The notes under the pieces are model-generated. The model did not search any database. It saw nothing but the letters and a program-made list of their open reading frames with translations, and was not told the origin of the DNA. This document shows, piece after piece, positions 15,431 to 25,177 of a stretch of DNA of 32,068 nucleotides (its first letter is position 1; each line of letters starts with the position of its first letter). The stretch is taken from assembly GCA_045586595.1 (NCBI GenBank), contig JAZNAQ010000038.1, positions 1-32,068 on the forward strand, written 5' to 3'. Source of the stretch: SIG480 sp045586595 (lineage in GTDB: Bacteria; Bacillota; Clostridia; Oscillospirales; JAAYXM01). The translations under genes and the position numbers were made by a program.

Positions 15431-16942
15431 TTACTTTATTCTGTCATAAGCTGACTTGTATGTAGCAAGGAGGTCTTCAACACCCATTTCTTTAAGCTCT
15501 TCACGGAATGCGTCAAACTTCGAAAGCGGCTCATGGCCAAGAACAAACTTAGCAAACATCTCGTCTGTTCGTGTATAGCATGCTGCACGCACCTCGTCTA
15601 TAACTCTCTGCTCCTCATTGTTATATCCAAGCCAGAGTGTCGGATATGTGTAAGGAAGTGTGTGCTCTAAACGAAGCTCGCGGCGCTCTTTAATTTCTTC
15701 TGACTCAAATGCGAGTGCCGCCTCGGGGTCAAAGCGTGTATATGTTCCGTATGTCTTAATACCGAACAGTGTGCTCGCCTGCGACTTATATTCGTCGGTG
15801 ATGTACTGCTTCTTACCGTCTACTACCTCGTAAGTTTCGCCCTCTTTACCCCAAGAAACAAGACCTACAGCCTCATCGGAATACATCCAGTCAAGAAGCT
15901 TCATTGCATTTGCAATACCTGTCTTGTCGCCGGTGTTCGGAAGTACAACGCCTACTGTTGAAACAGTTCTGTTCTCCATCATCGGAACACCCTGCTCCGT
16001 GAGTACAGGCGGTGCCATTATATTGAGCTTAAATTCAGGGTAGTTTTTAGCTGCCATAGTCTTAAAGAAGTCTATTCTTGTTGTGAAGTTCGGGGAGATG
16101 AAGCTGCGGTTTGTAGCCATAAGCTCTTCCCAACTGCTGTAGCTCAATGTCATGAGGTTCGGAGGCATAAGGCCCTCGTCCATCATCTTTTTGTGGAACT
16201 CAATTACCTCGAGAGCTACATCGTCATACATACCCCAGTGCCACTCATCATTTTCAAAATCATAGTACTCGTATGCTGACCACCACTTCTTAAATGATGA
16301 ACCGTATGCATTGATAAAGCTTAATTTGCCGCCGCCGAAAGAAAGCGGATATGAGTCGGGATAGAGAGCCTTGAGCTCTTTACATACAGCGTAGAGCTCA
16401 TCAAAATTTGTCGGAACCTTAAGGTTGTGCTTCTCAAAAATATCCTGGCGGTAGAGCCATGCACGACCGCCGATTTCCTCTTCGCCTGTAGACGGAGAGT
16501 AATATACCTTGCCGTCAGCAGCCATTCTTGTAACTATAGAGTGCTGATACTGCTGCTCTGTGAGTGAATCCTTCCACTTCTTATAGTTGGGCATATCGTC
16601 CTCAATATCATCAAAGGAGATAAGTGCACCCTGTGCAGCGTATTTATCTGTATCTGTCTTCCAGTTAAATGCAACTATATCCGTCAAAGTATCAGGTGCT
16701 GCAAACATGAGTGATACCTTTGTAAGATAATCTGTCGGGATCGCGTGAATATCGAGTTTAAGGCCTGTTGCCTCCTCGATATAATCCCAAACCTTCCAAT
16801 TCTCATCAAACGGTGAGTTGGCTGACGAAATGAGGGTCATTGAAACCTCATTGTCCTCAAGCTGCGTGTCGTTGCCATTACATGCACAGAGTGCAAGCAT
16901 CATAATGCCTGCAAGCAGTAATGCCGTAATACGTTTTTTCAT
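15431..16942 (-). CDS. ABC-transporter sugar-binding lipoprotein (family 1, LplA-like)
   Basis: A 503-aa extracellular solute-binding protein of the large LplA/AlgQ-like class, which captures oligosaccharides for ABC import. The lipobox 'MMLALCAC' puts the lipid on C21, so the protein sits on the outer face of the membrane. The long frame could start at 17035, but ATG 16942 is chosen because AAAGGAGAG lies 8 nt upstream and a perfect lipoprotein signal follows. It begins 17 nt after the stop of the giant lyase gene, which is strong evidence for co-transcription and for uptake of the lyase products. The two permease genes normally found beside such a protein are absent from the window. Confidence 0.93.
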   Translation of the reverse strand: MKKRITALLLAGIMMLALCACNGNDTQLEDNEVSMTLISSANSPFDENWKVWDYIEEATGLKLDIHAIPTDYLTKVSLMFAAPDTLTDIVAFNWKTDTDKYAAQGALISFDDIEDDMPNYKKWKDSLTEQQYQHSIVTRMAADGKVYYSPSTGEEEIGGRAWLYRQDIFEKHNLKVPTNFDELYAVCKELKALYPDSYPLSFGGGKLSFINAYGSSFKKWWSAYEYYDFENDEWHWGMYDDVALEVIEFHKKMMDEGLMPPNLMTLSYSSWEELMATNRSFISPNFTTRIDFFKTMAAKNYPEFKLNIMAPPVLTEQGVPMMENRTVSTVGVVLPNTGDKTGIANAMKLLDWMYSDEAVGLVSWGKEGETYEVVDGKKQYITDEYKSQASTLFGIKTYGTYTRFDPEAALAFESEEIKERRELRLEHTLPYTYPTLWLGYNNEEQRVIDEVRAACYTRTDEMFAKFVLGHEPLSKFDAFREELKEMGVEDLLATYKSAYDRIK

Positions 16943-16958
16943 TACTTTTCTCTCCTTT

Positions 16959-19900
16959 TTATTTATTTGTAAAGTCGAGTATTCTCTTAAGAAGTACTGC
17001 GACTTCAGCACGGGTTGTGTATGCTCTCGGGTCAATGTAGCCGTTCTTGCCGTTTACAAGGCCGTTGGATATAAGTGCCTTTACTGCATCGAGTGCATAT
17101 TCATCCACCTTGTCAAGGTCAGGTGCATCTACCTCGCCTGCCTCAAGCTCTATACCAAGAGCCTTGAGTGCGCGGTAGGTCATAAGCATCATATCCTGAC
17201 GCATGATATTCTTACGCGGTGCAAACATATTGTTGCCGATACCGCCGACTATGCCTGTATTTCTTGCTACTGCAAGCTCGTGAGCAAAGTAGTCGGTTGC
17301 CTTTACATCATCAAAGTTCTCGGTGTTATCGCTTGTCTGATTAAATGCTCTGACAAGGAGTATAGCAAAGTCTGCTCGCGTTATGTTGTTTGCGGGTGAA
17401 TATTCGTTCTCACTCGTACCTTTGATTATCCCTGCATCGGCAAGGCTGTTTATAGCATCTGCCGCCCAGGCGTAGTTACCAAGGTCGATGAAGCGGGTAT
17501 TACCGTCTTCGCCGGAGGTGCCATCTTCTGTGCCCACGTCTTCTCCATCTCCGGTCTCGTTGCCAGTATCATCCTCACCTTCATCGGGAAGCGGAGCGCC
17601 GCCACCGCCACCGCCGCCTCCGCCGGAGCCCTCGTCATCATCGCCTGACGTGTCGCCGCCGGTTGTTGCACCGTATACAGTGATTGTAAAGTACATAGTG
17701 CTCGTTCTGCCAAGAGAATCTGTTGCATCAATCGCAACAAGGTTTTCGCCTATCTGGCTCGAATCGGGTTTCCATGTAAATGTTCCGGTTGCCACATTAA
17801 AGCTTGCGCCACGCGGGAGTGTACGTTGCTTATAGGTTATACTTGTATCACCCGGCTCTTCAACCTGGCTTTTTGCCTTGATTACTGCCTTAACCGAATT
17901 ACCTGCTGTCGCTGTGGCATCATAAGAAGCCTTCTCAAATTCGGGAGCATTATTGTCTTCATAAGACATCGGGATTGTAAACCTTGTCCCCTCATTCAGA
18001 TAATAGTTATACGTATCATCCTCATAACTGTCGTATGAATCAACAAGCGTTACATGTCCGAAATTGATAGTTGCTGTCCTTCCGTCCTCAGCAATCTCAG
18101 CATCTTTTATTATGTACGCCTCATTGCCGGGGGCTGTGGTCTCACCAACGAGCATACGTCCCGAAAGACTTGTGTCGTCTTCCTTGAGCTTTGCAATCAG
18201 TTCTTGGCTAATCGGCTCATCAAACGTTACTTCTATCTTATTAACAAGAGAGAGTCCCTCTGTATGCCAATCGACTGTTCCTGTTATAGCATCGGTATAG
18301 TTCGTCGGGTCATCGCCGATAACTGTTCCATCGTGGAGATAGCTGTAGACCTTCTCTAATCTTCCGTCAACCGGCTTGACCGTCCATACACCTGCAAAGC
18401 CCTTGAAGCTGAAGCTGTAGCCCACAGTAGCTGTGCCTGCAGTATTATCTGTTACCGTATAGAGAATATCGTTTCTTGTTGAGTACATGACATAATCAAC
18501 TCTGCCATCAAAAAGCTCAACTCTTACTGCTGCCGCCTTGTCTGTGCCGAGGTCTTCGCCATTTACCGGCACCATCTCAATGCGGTCAATACTCTTTATA
18601 TACGGTGTCTTGTTGTACGGCTCAAATACGGTTGTATAGAGAGTATCGAGCTTCTCGTTGTTTTGAGCCTTGCGACGGATAAGCATATACTCAATTCTGT
18701 TTATAACCTTATCCCAGTTATCACGGCGTGACGGAACACTCTGTGCAAGCGTTACCTCATCGGCTGTCCAGTCGTTTGCCGTGGTGACCTTGAGGTGAAC
18801 GTCCATAAGGCTGCTATTATTGCGCGATATTCTCTGCAAATCCGTTATTTTATAGTCAACAGAGAAGTTCTGGTCGGGGTCATTGTCCTTACGGATTTTC
18901 TCAAGCCATGTATAGCCCGAGGGGTACTCAAGCGGAACATTCGCGTTACCGGAGTTTGTCCACGGGTCGTCGCCAAACGGAACATTAGCACCGGCGTATG
19001 TGCCTTTATACGGGGTGTTTTCTGTACCGTCTTCGGTCTGGTGCGTAATGCTGTCAAGCCCTGTTGTTGCAGTTACTTCATTGCTTGAAGCATGGAATGA
19101 ATAGATGTGGTCCTCACCGCCGAGTACCTTAAAGAAGTCTACGCCGTAGGAGATTTCGTCGTCGTAGTCTATCATAAGCACTGTTCTGCGGTAGTCGTCT
19201 GCCGTCTGATACGTTGCGCTTCCGTCAACATCCATAAGCCTTACTCGCGTATCCTTGTTGTCAAAGTGCAGCGGTTTTGCGGGGTCTTCCGGCTTAATTG
19301 AGCTTGTTTCGTTTATAACAACCGCGTTGTGAGAAAGCGTGGGTCTGTTCCACTGGTGACGGCTCGGGTAATGGCCCGTTCTCTCCGGATATCCGTTATC
19401 TGATGAAATAGATATTCCGTATGCGTCAATACCGAGGTTCAGCATATCATAGTGCATGTGCGACAAGCCACCGCCGAAGTACATCCAGAAATCGCGTGTC
19501 GTATCCTTAATCGAGCTTACGCCGACCGCCTTTTTATACAGCGCGCCTCCGCGGAGCGAAGCAAAGCCGTAGCCTGTCATCATTGAGCTTCTGTCATAGT
19601 CACGCTCGCCGTAGGTTTCGATTTCCTCCGCGAGGTCGTCATAGAGGTCCTCGGGATTTTCGGTGAAGATGTCATAATGCAGGTCTTCAAGCTCGAAGTT
19701 CTTTCCGTTGACCGCGATTTCATACAGAAGCTGTGCAAGCCCTGTTCTTGCTTCTCTGTAACCGTCTATTCTCTCCTCAAGCTCTGCTTTCTTGGCTTCA
19801 CTGACTGTCAAAAGCTCTTTTTCAAGCTCCTCTGTATATATCGTCGCCTGCCTGTATGCCTCAGCTATAATGTTTATGTCCGACGGCATAACGCGGTATG

Positions 19901-22900
19901 AGCCCATTATACCCTGGTCACCTATCGACTGCGTTCCGCGGTGAAGGTCCATCATATCGTTATAGCAGAGAAGCATTGTTAAATACTTCGGGTTTCTCCA
20001 GAGGTTTTCCTTTTCGGTAATCTCTCCCTCGTATAAGCCGAGCGCCGTTGCTACTAACAGCGTATCCTCAACCCAGCCGTAGTTATACGATGACGAGGAC
20101 TCTGTTCCCTGACCGTCACGCGAGACCTGGTTTACGATTTTGTAGAGAAGCTCGCCGCCCGAGTTAAAGGTCTTGCCCGCATCTGAAGAGTTTACCTGAC
20201 TCTCTTTAAATAGCCAGTCAATCATTTCACGCGTATAAGGCTCGCGGTCATATACAAGAGCCGCTCTTGCCACAGCCGCCTGATGCATACCGAAGTTTCC
20301 GTTAACGTCATGCGACAAAGCTGCATTGTATATCTCACAGAGAAGGTCTTTTTCTATATTATCTCGTATGTTTTTGTTTGAGTTTTTAGGAAGTCTATCC
20401 TTTCCCCTTGCCTCCTGGAGGTGTACGGGGTACTCTCTAATACCGGGATACTGCTCCTCTTTCTCTTCAAGGAAGCGCTGTACCTCAGGGTTATCATACA
20501 TCGGCCAGAAGGCGTCATAAGCAATCGAGAACGTTATTGCAAAGTTCGCATCCCAGATATCGTTTGAAATTTTACCTGTATCGAACCCGCTTGATGAAAA
20601 TGCATATCTGAGCGTACTCCAGTTCTTGGTCTCTCCGTTGCTGTCAACCCACTCGTTTGCGCTGTACTCGGGGTAGAGGTCTGCAAGGCGGTCAACCAGA
20701 ACAGCGCCGACACGACCGTACTTCGGGTCATCTGTGTAGATATACGCAAGACTAAGCGCCTCAAGCGCGTTGAAAATCTCATTTGCGCCGCCCCACCAGA
20801 AGCCGCAGTGGTTATAGAGCGCTATAAACAGCCATTTATCCGACACGGTGGCTCCCGGCTTCCATGCATTGCAGGTAGCATAGCCGTAGCCGTCGTCTAC
20901 GCACCAAATCATTCCGCCCGTAACGTCGCCGTAGCCGCCGTGAAGCACACAGTCGTCGCCGTATACCTTCTTGCGGAACGGGTCAACCTCATCGTCATAT
21001 ACATCGGGGAATGACTCGTTTTTAAGATAACCCTGTCCGTAGCCGTAGTACTTATACCAGTTTGTAAGCTTTTCGCCGTGCGTCGAGAAGAATGCAGTTA
21101 CTCCTGTCGGATCCACCATCTCGGGCTTTTCACAGTCACACTCATAGTCGCGGTTTGTGTCAAATTCCTCCGCGTGGTAAATCATGTTGTGGTGGCGCTT
21201 CAGCGCAAGGTTTCGGTCAAACACGCCGTCATTTCCGAGGCCGAGCTCATAGAAGCTTCCGAAGTCGTTTGACGGGAAGGTTGCGCCGCACTCGGGGCAT
21301 TCAACCTTCCACGGCTTTCTAATGGGGTCGATTATCCACGGGTATCCGCTCTGTGCAACCTGTTCTCCGCACCGGCGGCAGACATAGGTTGTGATTTCGT
21401 CCTTGAGGCTGCTTATCTGGATTGAGCGCGGGAGACCCTCGCCGACGAGCATACTCCACATGCCCTCCATACCGAGGCTTACATATTTCTCAGCATTGGC
21501 GACGGCAGCATCCTTTTCCTTCTTCGCCCAGTCGTATTTTCTGACATTTTCGCGCGCAATTCTAACACGCTCATCCGTGTAGAAGGTGCGCCCCGCCTTA
21601 CCGTGTGTAACGGTAAGTGTTGCCTCAGCGTTATAAGGCTTTCCGTTAATAACGGCAACGAGCGAAACTATATATACGCCCTCCTCGGCGTCGCTGTTTA
21701 TCGATGCCGAGAGCGTGCCGTCTGCGTTTTCCGTAAAGCTTACGTTAGTCTGCTCTGTATCATATGTCCAGTCAACGCTGTCCCAATTTACATCGCCTTG
21801 GTAATCTCCTCCGCTGAGGTTTATTGCCTTTTTATTAAATGTAACCTGTTCTCTGTAATCCGGGCGCATAACAAAGCTTGATGCTGTTATCTCAACGCCC
21901 GAAAGCTCAGCATAGTCATTGACAACAACCGGAACCTCACAAGACCAGGTCGTGCCGAAGCTCTCGCCCGTGTTGTCCGCTACAGTCATTTTTACACGCG
22001 CTGTTCCCACGTCCTTTGCAGTGACCGTTCCGTCATCTGCAAGGTCGATATATTCGCCGCCGTCGATAAGCTCAAATGCGAGCGCATAATCCTGCGGTGC
22101 ACCCTCAAAAGATTTCATAAGCTCATGAGAAACGCCGTTTTCAAACAAGAGCGATGCAGAAAGCTTAAGGCTATCGCCCTTGCCGACCTCATAGCTCTCC
22201 TGTGAAGGGACAAGCTTATCTATCGCGGGTACGCTCTCCTGCGCAAAGAACGCGATTGAGCTGTAGGGCTGCCCGTAATATGTGTTATTTACATCTACCA
22301 TCTCACCCGTGTTGGGGTTATAAACCTTCATGTAGTTCGGCTGACAGTCAAAGGTAAGTGTGTGTGTACCCTCCTTGAGATAGAAGGTTCTGAAGGTCTC
22401 AGGCAGAATATTATTCGAGGTTCCGTTTTTATAGAAGCAGAAGTCGCCGGCATATATGCCGTCTAAATATATGTCTACATCCTCGGCTGCTTTTACGCCG
22501 TTTCCTTTACCGGCAACGGCGATGGAATAATAGCCCGAGCGCGGGATTTTAACCTCTATAACGCCCTTGCCTGCCTTTCTCGGAATAACAGTCAAGCCGC
22601 TAAGATTGAGAGTAGTAGTTCCCTTGCTTGTCATATCCCACGAAACGAATCTCCAGCCGTGCTCCTCAAGGGTTGCGTCAGCTACGTTTGTTATCGGCTG
22701 ATTCGTGAAGTCGATAATAACGTGCTTGTCGTTGTCCGTATTTACAACTGTTATATCAACATCGTCAGTTAGATTGCCGTCTGTTGCCGTAATAGTAAGC
22801 TTTGCAGAAAGCTCGCTAAGTCCGCCCGTGGTAGGTGCGGTAAAATACCACACTCCATCGTTTTCTGACAGACAGTTTCCATTCTCTTCTCCGTTTATTT

Positions 22901-25031
22901 CGCATGTAACATTAACAGCGGGGGCTTCATCAAACTCCGTGAGTACAATGCCTGATTTGTTTTTGAACACAATGTTTACGCGGCGTGTTGCATATGAAGG
23001 AATCTCGTTACCGCCTTCAAGCGAGGCCTCAACGGTTTCGATTGTTCCGTCGGCAACACCAAGCTGTACCGTACCTAAAGCCAAAAGCTCCTCGCCCGGA
23101 ATCTGTGCCTTTGCCCTGATTGTTGCAGTACCTTCCTTAAGACCTATTACGACTCCGTTTTCATCAATCAATACGAGGTCTTCGTCATCGGTTGAGTATG
23201 TAACCTGAACATTGTTCAGAACATTTCCGTCTTTGTCCTTCACAACACTTGTAAGAGTTGCTTTATTCCCCGTAAAAATCTGTGGCTTAGAAGAAGAAAG
23301 CTCGATTTTCGGCGCCGGCGCAGTAAGGGTCAGTGAAGCCGGTGTCATCCCGGCGGCGGTGCCGGCTGTAGCCTTAAACAATACTACGTTATCGCCTGCA
23401 GTAAGCGGCATCTTTACTCCGCTAATGATGTCCCCCACCGCACCGAGGTTTTCATTGAAGGCTACGCCGCCTACCTTGGCAGTCTCGGGGATGCCCAGAG
23501 CTTCAAAGCCTGGCGCACCTTCACGGACACCTCCAACTACAGTACCGTAAATTTCTGTATTGCCTTCGGCAAGCTTTGCCTTAAGGTCGTCTGTCAAAGG
23601 GGCAATATACAGGTCTGCGCCGGCAGAAAATGTCTTTTTCTTAAAGCCGGCAGCGGACACGGTATATGTACCGCTCTGCGGAACCTTTATCTTAAAGGCT
23701 AACCACTCACCTGCGTTAGCGTTAGCCGAGCGGGTGAAGCGTCCATCAGTATAAGCAAAACCATAAGCTTCGTCAATCGCTTTGCGGGCAGTCGTACCGA
23801 GGTATGCCCAGTTTGCGCCCGTATCGGCAGGGCTTGCAGGGTATTCTTTATAAGCTCTGTCAAATGTACCGTCGTACGCTTGATGGACAACCTGGCCTGT
23901 TGAACGTACACCGTCAACAACGAACTTATACGTTATAACTTTGTCTATAACAGAAATCTCTGTGGTACCCGTTACTGTCTTGCCTTCAACGGTTGCTGTC
24001 GCAGTAACCTTCGCAGTACCCTTTGCAAAGCCTGTTACAACTCCGGTTTCTTCATCAACCGATACAAGGTTTTTGTCATCGGTTGAATATGTAACCTGAA
24101 CATTGTTCAGAACAGTTCCGTCCGCGTCCTTCACAACGCTTGTGAGCGTTGTAGTCCCACCAATCGAAATATCTGTCTTGCCTGCAGAAACCGTGACTGT
24201 CGGCTTAGGTGGAACCTTCGGTGTAAGGGTAAGCCCTCCTATGCACATGCGGGTGCTGTCCTTGCTTCCCTTATTGTGCATAACAAGGAGATAGTCTCCC
24301 GCCGCCTCTGCAACAAGAGTATTCGTGAGCTTTGTTGCCTCCGTTTTTGTTAGGTCTACATTCCCCTTTAAATAATCTGACGGAATACCGAGCTCAGAGA
24401 ACTTCTTCGCACCCGTTCTTACAACATTGCTTTTGGTGTTGATGGCCGCATTGGTGTACGGATTTGTGCCGGAAGCCATCGTCGTCTCGGTTCCTCTGGC
24501 GCTCGTGAAATAGTCCTTATTCAATATATCGGTCGTCTTGCCGAGGTATATATCCACGTCTTTAGACGCTGCAGCGTTGCCTCCGACCAGCGACAAATCA
24601 TAGGTGCCTGCCGCAGGTACATATATCTGAAACGCCATATAGCCCTCGTTCGCGCCCGTATCGCTGACCGGCCAGTAATTAACACCCGTATGTGTTACGA
24701 TATACGATACGTTTGCGTCTATTCTCGCCCATGTATAAGCCGCACCCGTGCCGGAATAATTCGAGTTAACTCCGAGATATATCCACTGGTCCTTGGCGTC
24801 CGTGTCCGGTGTCGCCTGGTCGTCCTTCGGATATGTCGCGAAAGCCGCCGTAACAGTATCCTTGCTGTGAACAGCTGTTCTCTTCGTGATGTTTCTTGAC
24901 GCGTATGTAAAATCATATGTTATCGCCTCTGCCTCTGCTCCTGCGAACAGAACTGTTGCAGGTAATAACGATATGAGCATGCACAGTGAAAGAATAAGCG
25001 ATATCGCTCTTTTTGTTCCTTTTAATTTCAT
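16959..25031 (-). CDS. Giant SLH-anchored heparinase II/III-like polysaccharide lyase
   Basis: A 2690-aa secreted surface protein. Approximate layout: signal peptide 1-35; unknown beta-rich module A 37-275; BIG2 280-362; module B 365-575; BIG2 577-660; Ig-like 662-765; module-like CBM region 770-930; Ig/BIG-like 935-1145; heparinase II/III alpha-barrel 1147-1740; beta-sandwich about 1780-2200; cadherin/He_PIG-like 2354-2447; acidic glycine-rich linker with nine glycines 2450-2512; three SLH repeats 2515-2690 (last with 'TRAEVAVLLKR'). Lyase signs are 'NGNFGMHQAA' (about 1577), 'SSSSYNYGW' (about 1645) and 'SHMHYDMLNLGIDAYG' (H1858, H1860), then 'LSHNAVVINE'. A CxxCG...CPECG zinc-ribbon lies near 1219-1243. 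SLH domains bind the secondary wall polymer. Substrate is probably a uronic-acid glycan, not provable here. Confidence 0.92.
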   Translation of the reverse strand: MKLKGTKRAISLILSLCMLISLLPATVLFAGAEAEAITYDFTYASRNITKRTAVHSKDTVTAAFATYPKDDQATPDTDAKDQWIYLGVNSNYSGTGAAYTWARIDANVSYIVTHTGVNYWPVSDTGANEGYMAFQIYVPAAGTYDLSLVGGNAAASKDVDIYLGKTTDILNKDYFTSARGTETTMASGTNPYTNAAINTKSNVVRTGAKKFSELGIPSDYLKGNVDLTKTEATKLTNTLVAEAAGDYLLVMHNKGSKDSTRMCIGGLTLTPKVPPKPTVTVSAGKTDISIGGTTTLTSVVKDADGTVLNNVQVTYSTDDKNLVSVDEETGVVTGFAKGTAKVTATATVEGKTVTGTTEISVIDKVITYKFVVDGVRSTGQVVHQAYDGTFDRAYKEYPASPADTGANWAYLGTTARKAIDEAYGFAYTDGRFTRSANANAGEWLAFKIKVPQSGTYTVSAAGFKKKTFSAGADLYIAPLTDDLKAKLAEGNTEIYGTVVGGVREGAPGFEALGIPETAKVGGVAFNENLGAVGDIISGVKMPLTAGDNVVLFKATAGTAAGMTPASLTLTAPAPKIELSSSKPQIFTGNKATLTSVVKDKDGNVLNNVQVTYSTDDEDLVLIDENGVVIGLKEGTATIRAKAQIPGEELLALGTVQLGVADGTIETVEASLEGGNEIPSYATRRVNIVFKNKSGIVLTEFDEAPAVNVTCEINGEENGNCLSENDGVWYFTAPTTGGLSELSAKLTITATDGNLTDDVDITVVNTDNDKHVIIDFTNQPITNVADATLEEHGWRFVSWDMTSKGTTTLNLSGLTVIPRKAGKGVIEVKIPRSGYYSIAVAGKGNGVKAAEDVDIYLDGIYAGDFCFYKNGTSNNILPETFRTFYLKEGTHTLTFDCQPNYMKVYNPNTGEMVDVNNTYYGQPYSSIAFFAQESVPAIDKLVPSQESYEVGKGDSLKLSASLLFENGVSHELMKSFEGAPQDYALAFELIDGGEYIDLADDGTVTAKDVGTARVKMTVADNTGESFGTTWSCEVPVVVNDYAELSGVEITASSFVMRPDYREQVTFNKKAINLSGGDYQGDVNWDSVDWTYDTEQTNVSFTENADGTLSASINSDAEEGVYIVSLVAVINGKPYNAEATLTVTHGKAGRTFYTDERVRIARENVRKYDWAKKEKDAAVANAEKYVSLGMEGMWSMLVGEGLPRSIQISSLKDEITTYVCRRCGEQVAQSGYPWIIDPIRKPWKVECPECGATFPSNDFGSFYELGLGNDGVFDRNLALKRHHNMIYHAEEFDTNRDYECDCEKPEMVDPTGVTAFFSTHGEKLTNWYKYYGYGQGYLKNESFPDVYDDEVDPFRKKVYGDDCVLHGGYGDVTGGMIWCVDDGYGYATCNAWKPGATVSDKWLFIALYNHCGFWWGGANEIFNALEALSLAYIYTDDPKYGRVGAVLVDRLADLYPEYSANEWVDSNGETKNWSTLRYAFSSSGFDTGKISNDIWDANFAITFSIAYDAFWPMYDNPEVQRFLEEKEEQYPGIREYPVHLQEARGKDRLPKNSNKNIRDNIEKDLLCEIYNAALSHDVNGNFGMHQAAVARAALVYDREPYTREMIDWLFKESQVNSSDAGKTFNSGGELLYKIVNQVSRDGQGTESSSSYNYGWVEDTLLVATALGLYEGEITEKENLWRNPKYLTMLLCYNDMMDLHRGTQSIGDQGIMGSYRVMPSDINIIAEAYRQATIYTEELEKELLTVSEAKKAELEERIDGYREARTGLAQLLYEIAVNGKNFELEDLHYDIFTENPEDLYDDLAEEIETYGERDYDRSSMMTGYGFASLRGGALYKKAVGVSSIKDTTRDFWMYFGGGLSHMHYDMLNLGIDAYGISISSDNGYPERTGHYPSRHQWNRPTLSHNAVVINETSSIKPEDPAKPLHFDNKDTRVRLMDVDGSATYQTADDYRRTVLMIDYDDEISYGVDFFKVLGGEDHIYSFHASSNEVTATTGLDSITHQTEDGTENTPYKGTYAGANVPFGDDPWTNSGNANVPLEYPSGYTWLEKIRKDNDPDQNFSVDYKITDLQRISRNNSSLMDVHLKVTTANDWTADEVTLAQSVPSRRDNWDKVINRIEYMLIRRKAQNNEKLDTLYTTVFEPYNKTPYIKSIDRIEMVPVNGEDLGTDKAAAVRVELFDGRVDYVMYSTRNDILYTVTDNTAGTATVGYSFSFKGFAGVWTVKPVDGRLEKVYSYLHDGTVIGDDPTNYTDAITGTVDWHTEGLSLVNKIEVTFDEPISQELIAKLKEDDTSLSGRMLVGETTAPGNEAYIIKDAEIAEDGRTATINFGHVTLVDSYDSYEDDTYNYYLNEGTRFTIPMSYEDNNAPEFEKASYDATATAGNSVKAVIKAKSQVEEPGDTSITYKQRTLPRGASFNVATGTFTWKPDSSQIGENLVAIDATDSLGRTSTMYFTITVYGATTGGDTSGDDDEGSGGGGGGGGGAPLPDEGEDDTGNETGDGEDVGTEDGTSGEDGNTRFIDLGNYAWAADAINSLADAGIIKGTSENEYSPANNITRADFAILLVRAFNQTSDNTENFDDVKATDYFAHELAVARNTGIVGGIGNNMFAPRKNIMRQDMMLMTYRALKALGIELEAGEVDAPDLDKVDEYALDAVKALISNGLVNGKNGYIDPRAYTTRAEVAVLLKRILDFTNK
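23172..23260 (-). repeat. BIG2 repeat copy 2 in the lyase gene
   Basis: This 89-nt stretch matches 24063-24151 at 78 of 89 positions with no gaps. It encodes the BIG2 strand region that includes 'NNVQVTYSTDD'. Confidence 0.85.
23811..23860 (-). repeat. Module B segment shared with the neighbouring giant gene
   Basis: This 50-nt segment matches 28507-28556 in the 1184-aa gene at 46 of 50 positions. It encodes the 'YPASPADTGANWAYLGT' part of the module. Confidence 0.85.
24063..24151 (-). repeat. BIG2 repeat copy 1 in the lyase gene
   Basis: Partner of 23172-23260 (78 of 89 identical, ungapped). Both copies follow a beta-rich module. Confidence 0.85.
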
Positions 25032-25076
25032 AATGTTCCTCCTTCTCCTTAGGGGGGTGAGTGTGTATTAAAGGTG

Positions 25077-25106
25077 CTTTTAAAGCATAAAGGAAAGATT
25101 TTACAA
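25077..25106 (-). promoter_or_regulatory. Possible internal promoter of the giant lyase gene
   Basis: On the minus strand, TTGTAA (25106-25101), an 18-bp spacer and TAAAAG (25082-25077). It would allow extra transcription of the lyase gene from inside the operon. It lacks the AraC-type 13-mer. Confidence 0.3.
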
Positions 25107-25125
25107 TTCCTTCCTTAGTCCACTT

Positions 25126-25156
25126 GTGGGAGACAGAAAGCCCTTCTGTCCCCCAC
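25126..25156. other. Intercistronic hairpin between the two giant genes
   Basis: GTGGGAGACAGAA (25126-25138) pairs with TTCTGTCCCCCAC (25144-25156), 13 positions with one mismatch and a 5-nt loop. No U-tract follows leftward. It may stabilise the upstream mRNA or partly attenuate transcription into the lyase gene. Confidence 0.6.
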
Positions 25157-25177
25157 CCGTTTAGCCTTAAATTATTC

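Noticed and set aside
16943..17035. 31-codon N-terminal extension of the binding protein
   Set aside because: It would bury the lipoprotein signal; ATG 16942 has an AAAGGAG-type site at correct distance.
17604..17630. A run of glycine codons as a possible simple-sequence phase-variation site
   Set aside because: Codons vary enough that it is not a clean mononucleotide or short tandem repeat; it reads as a flexible linker before the SLH domains.
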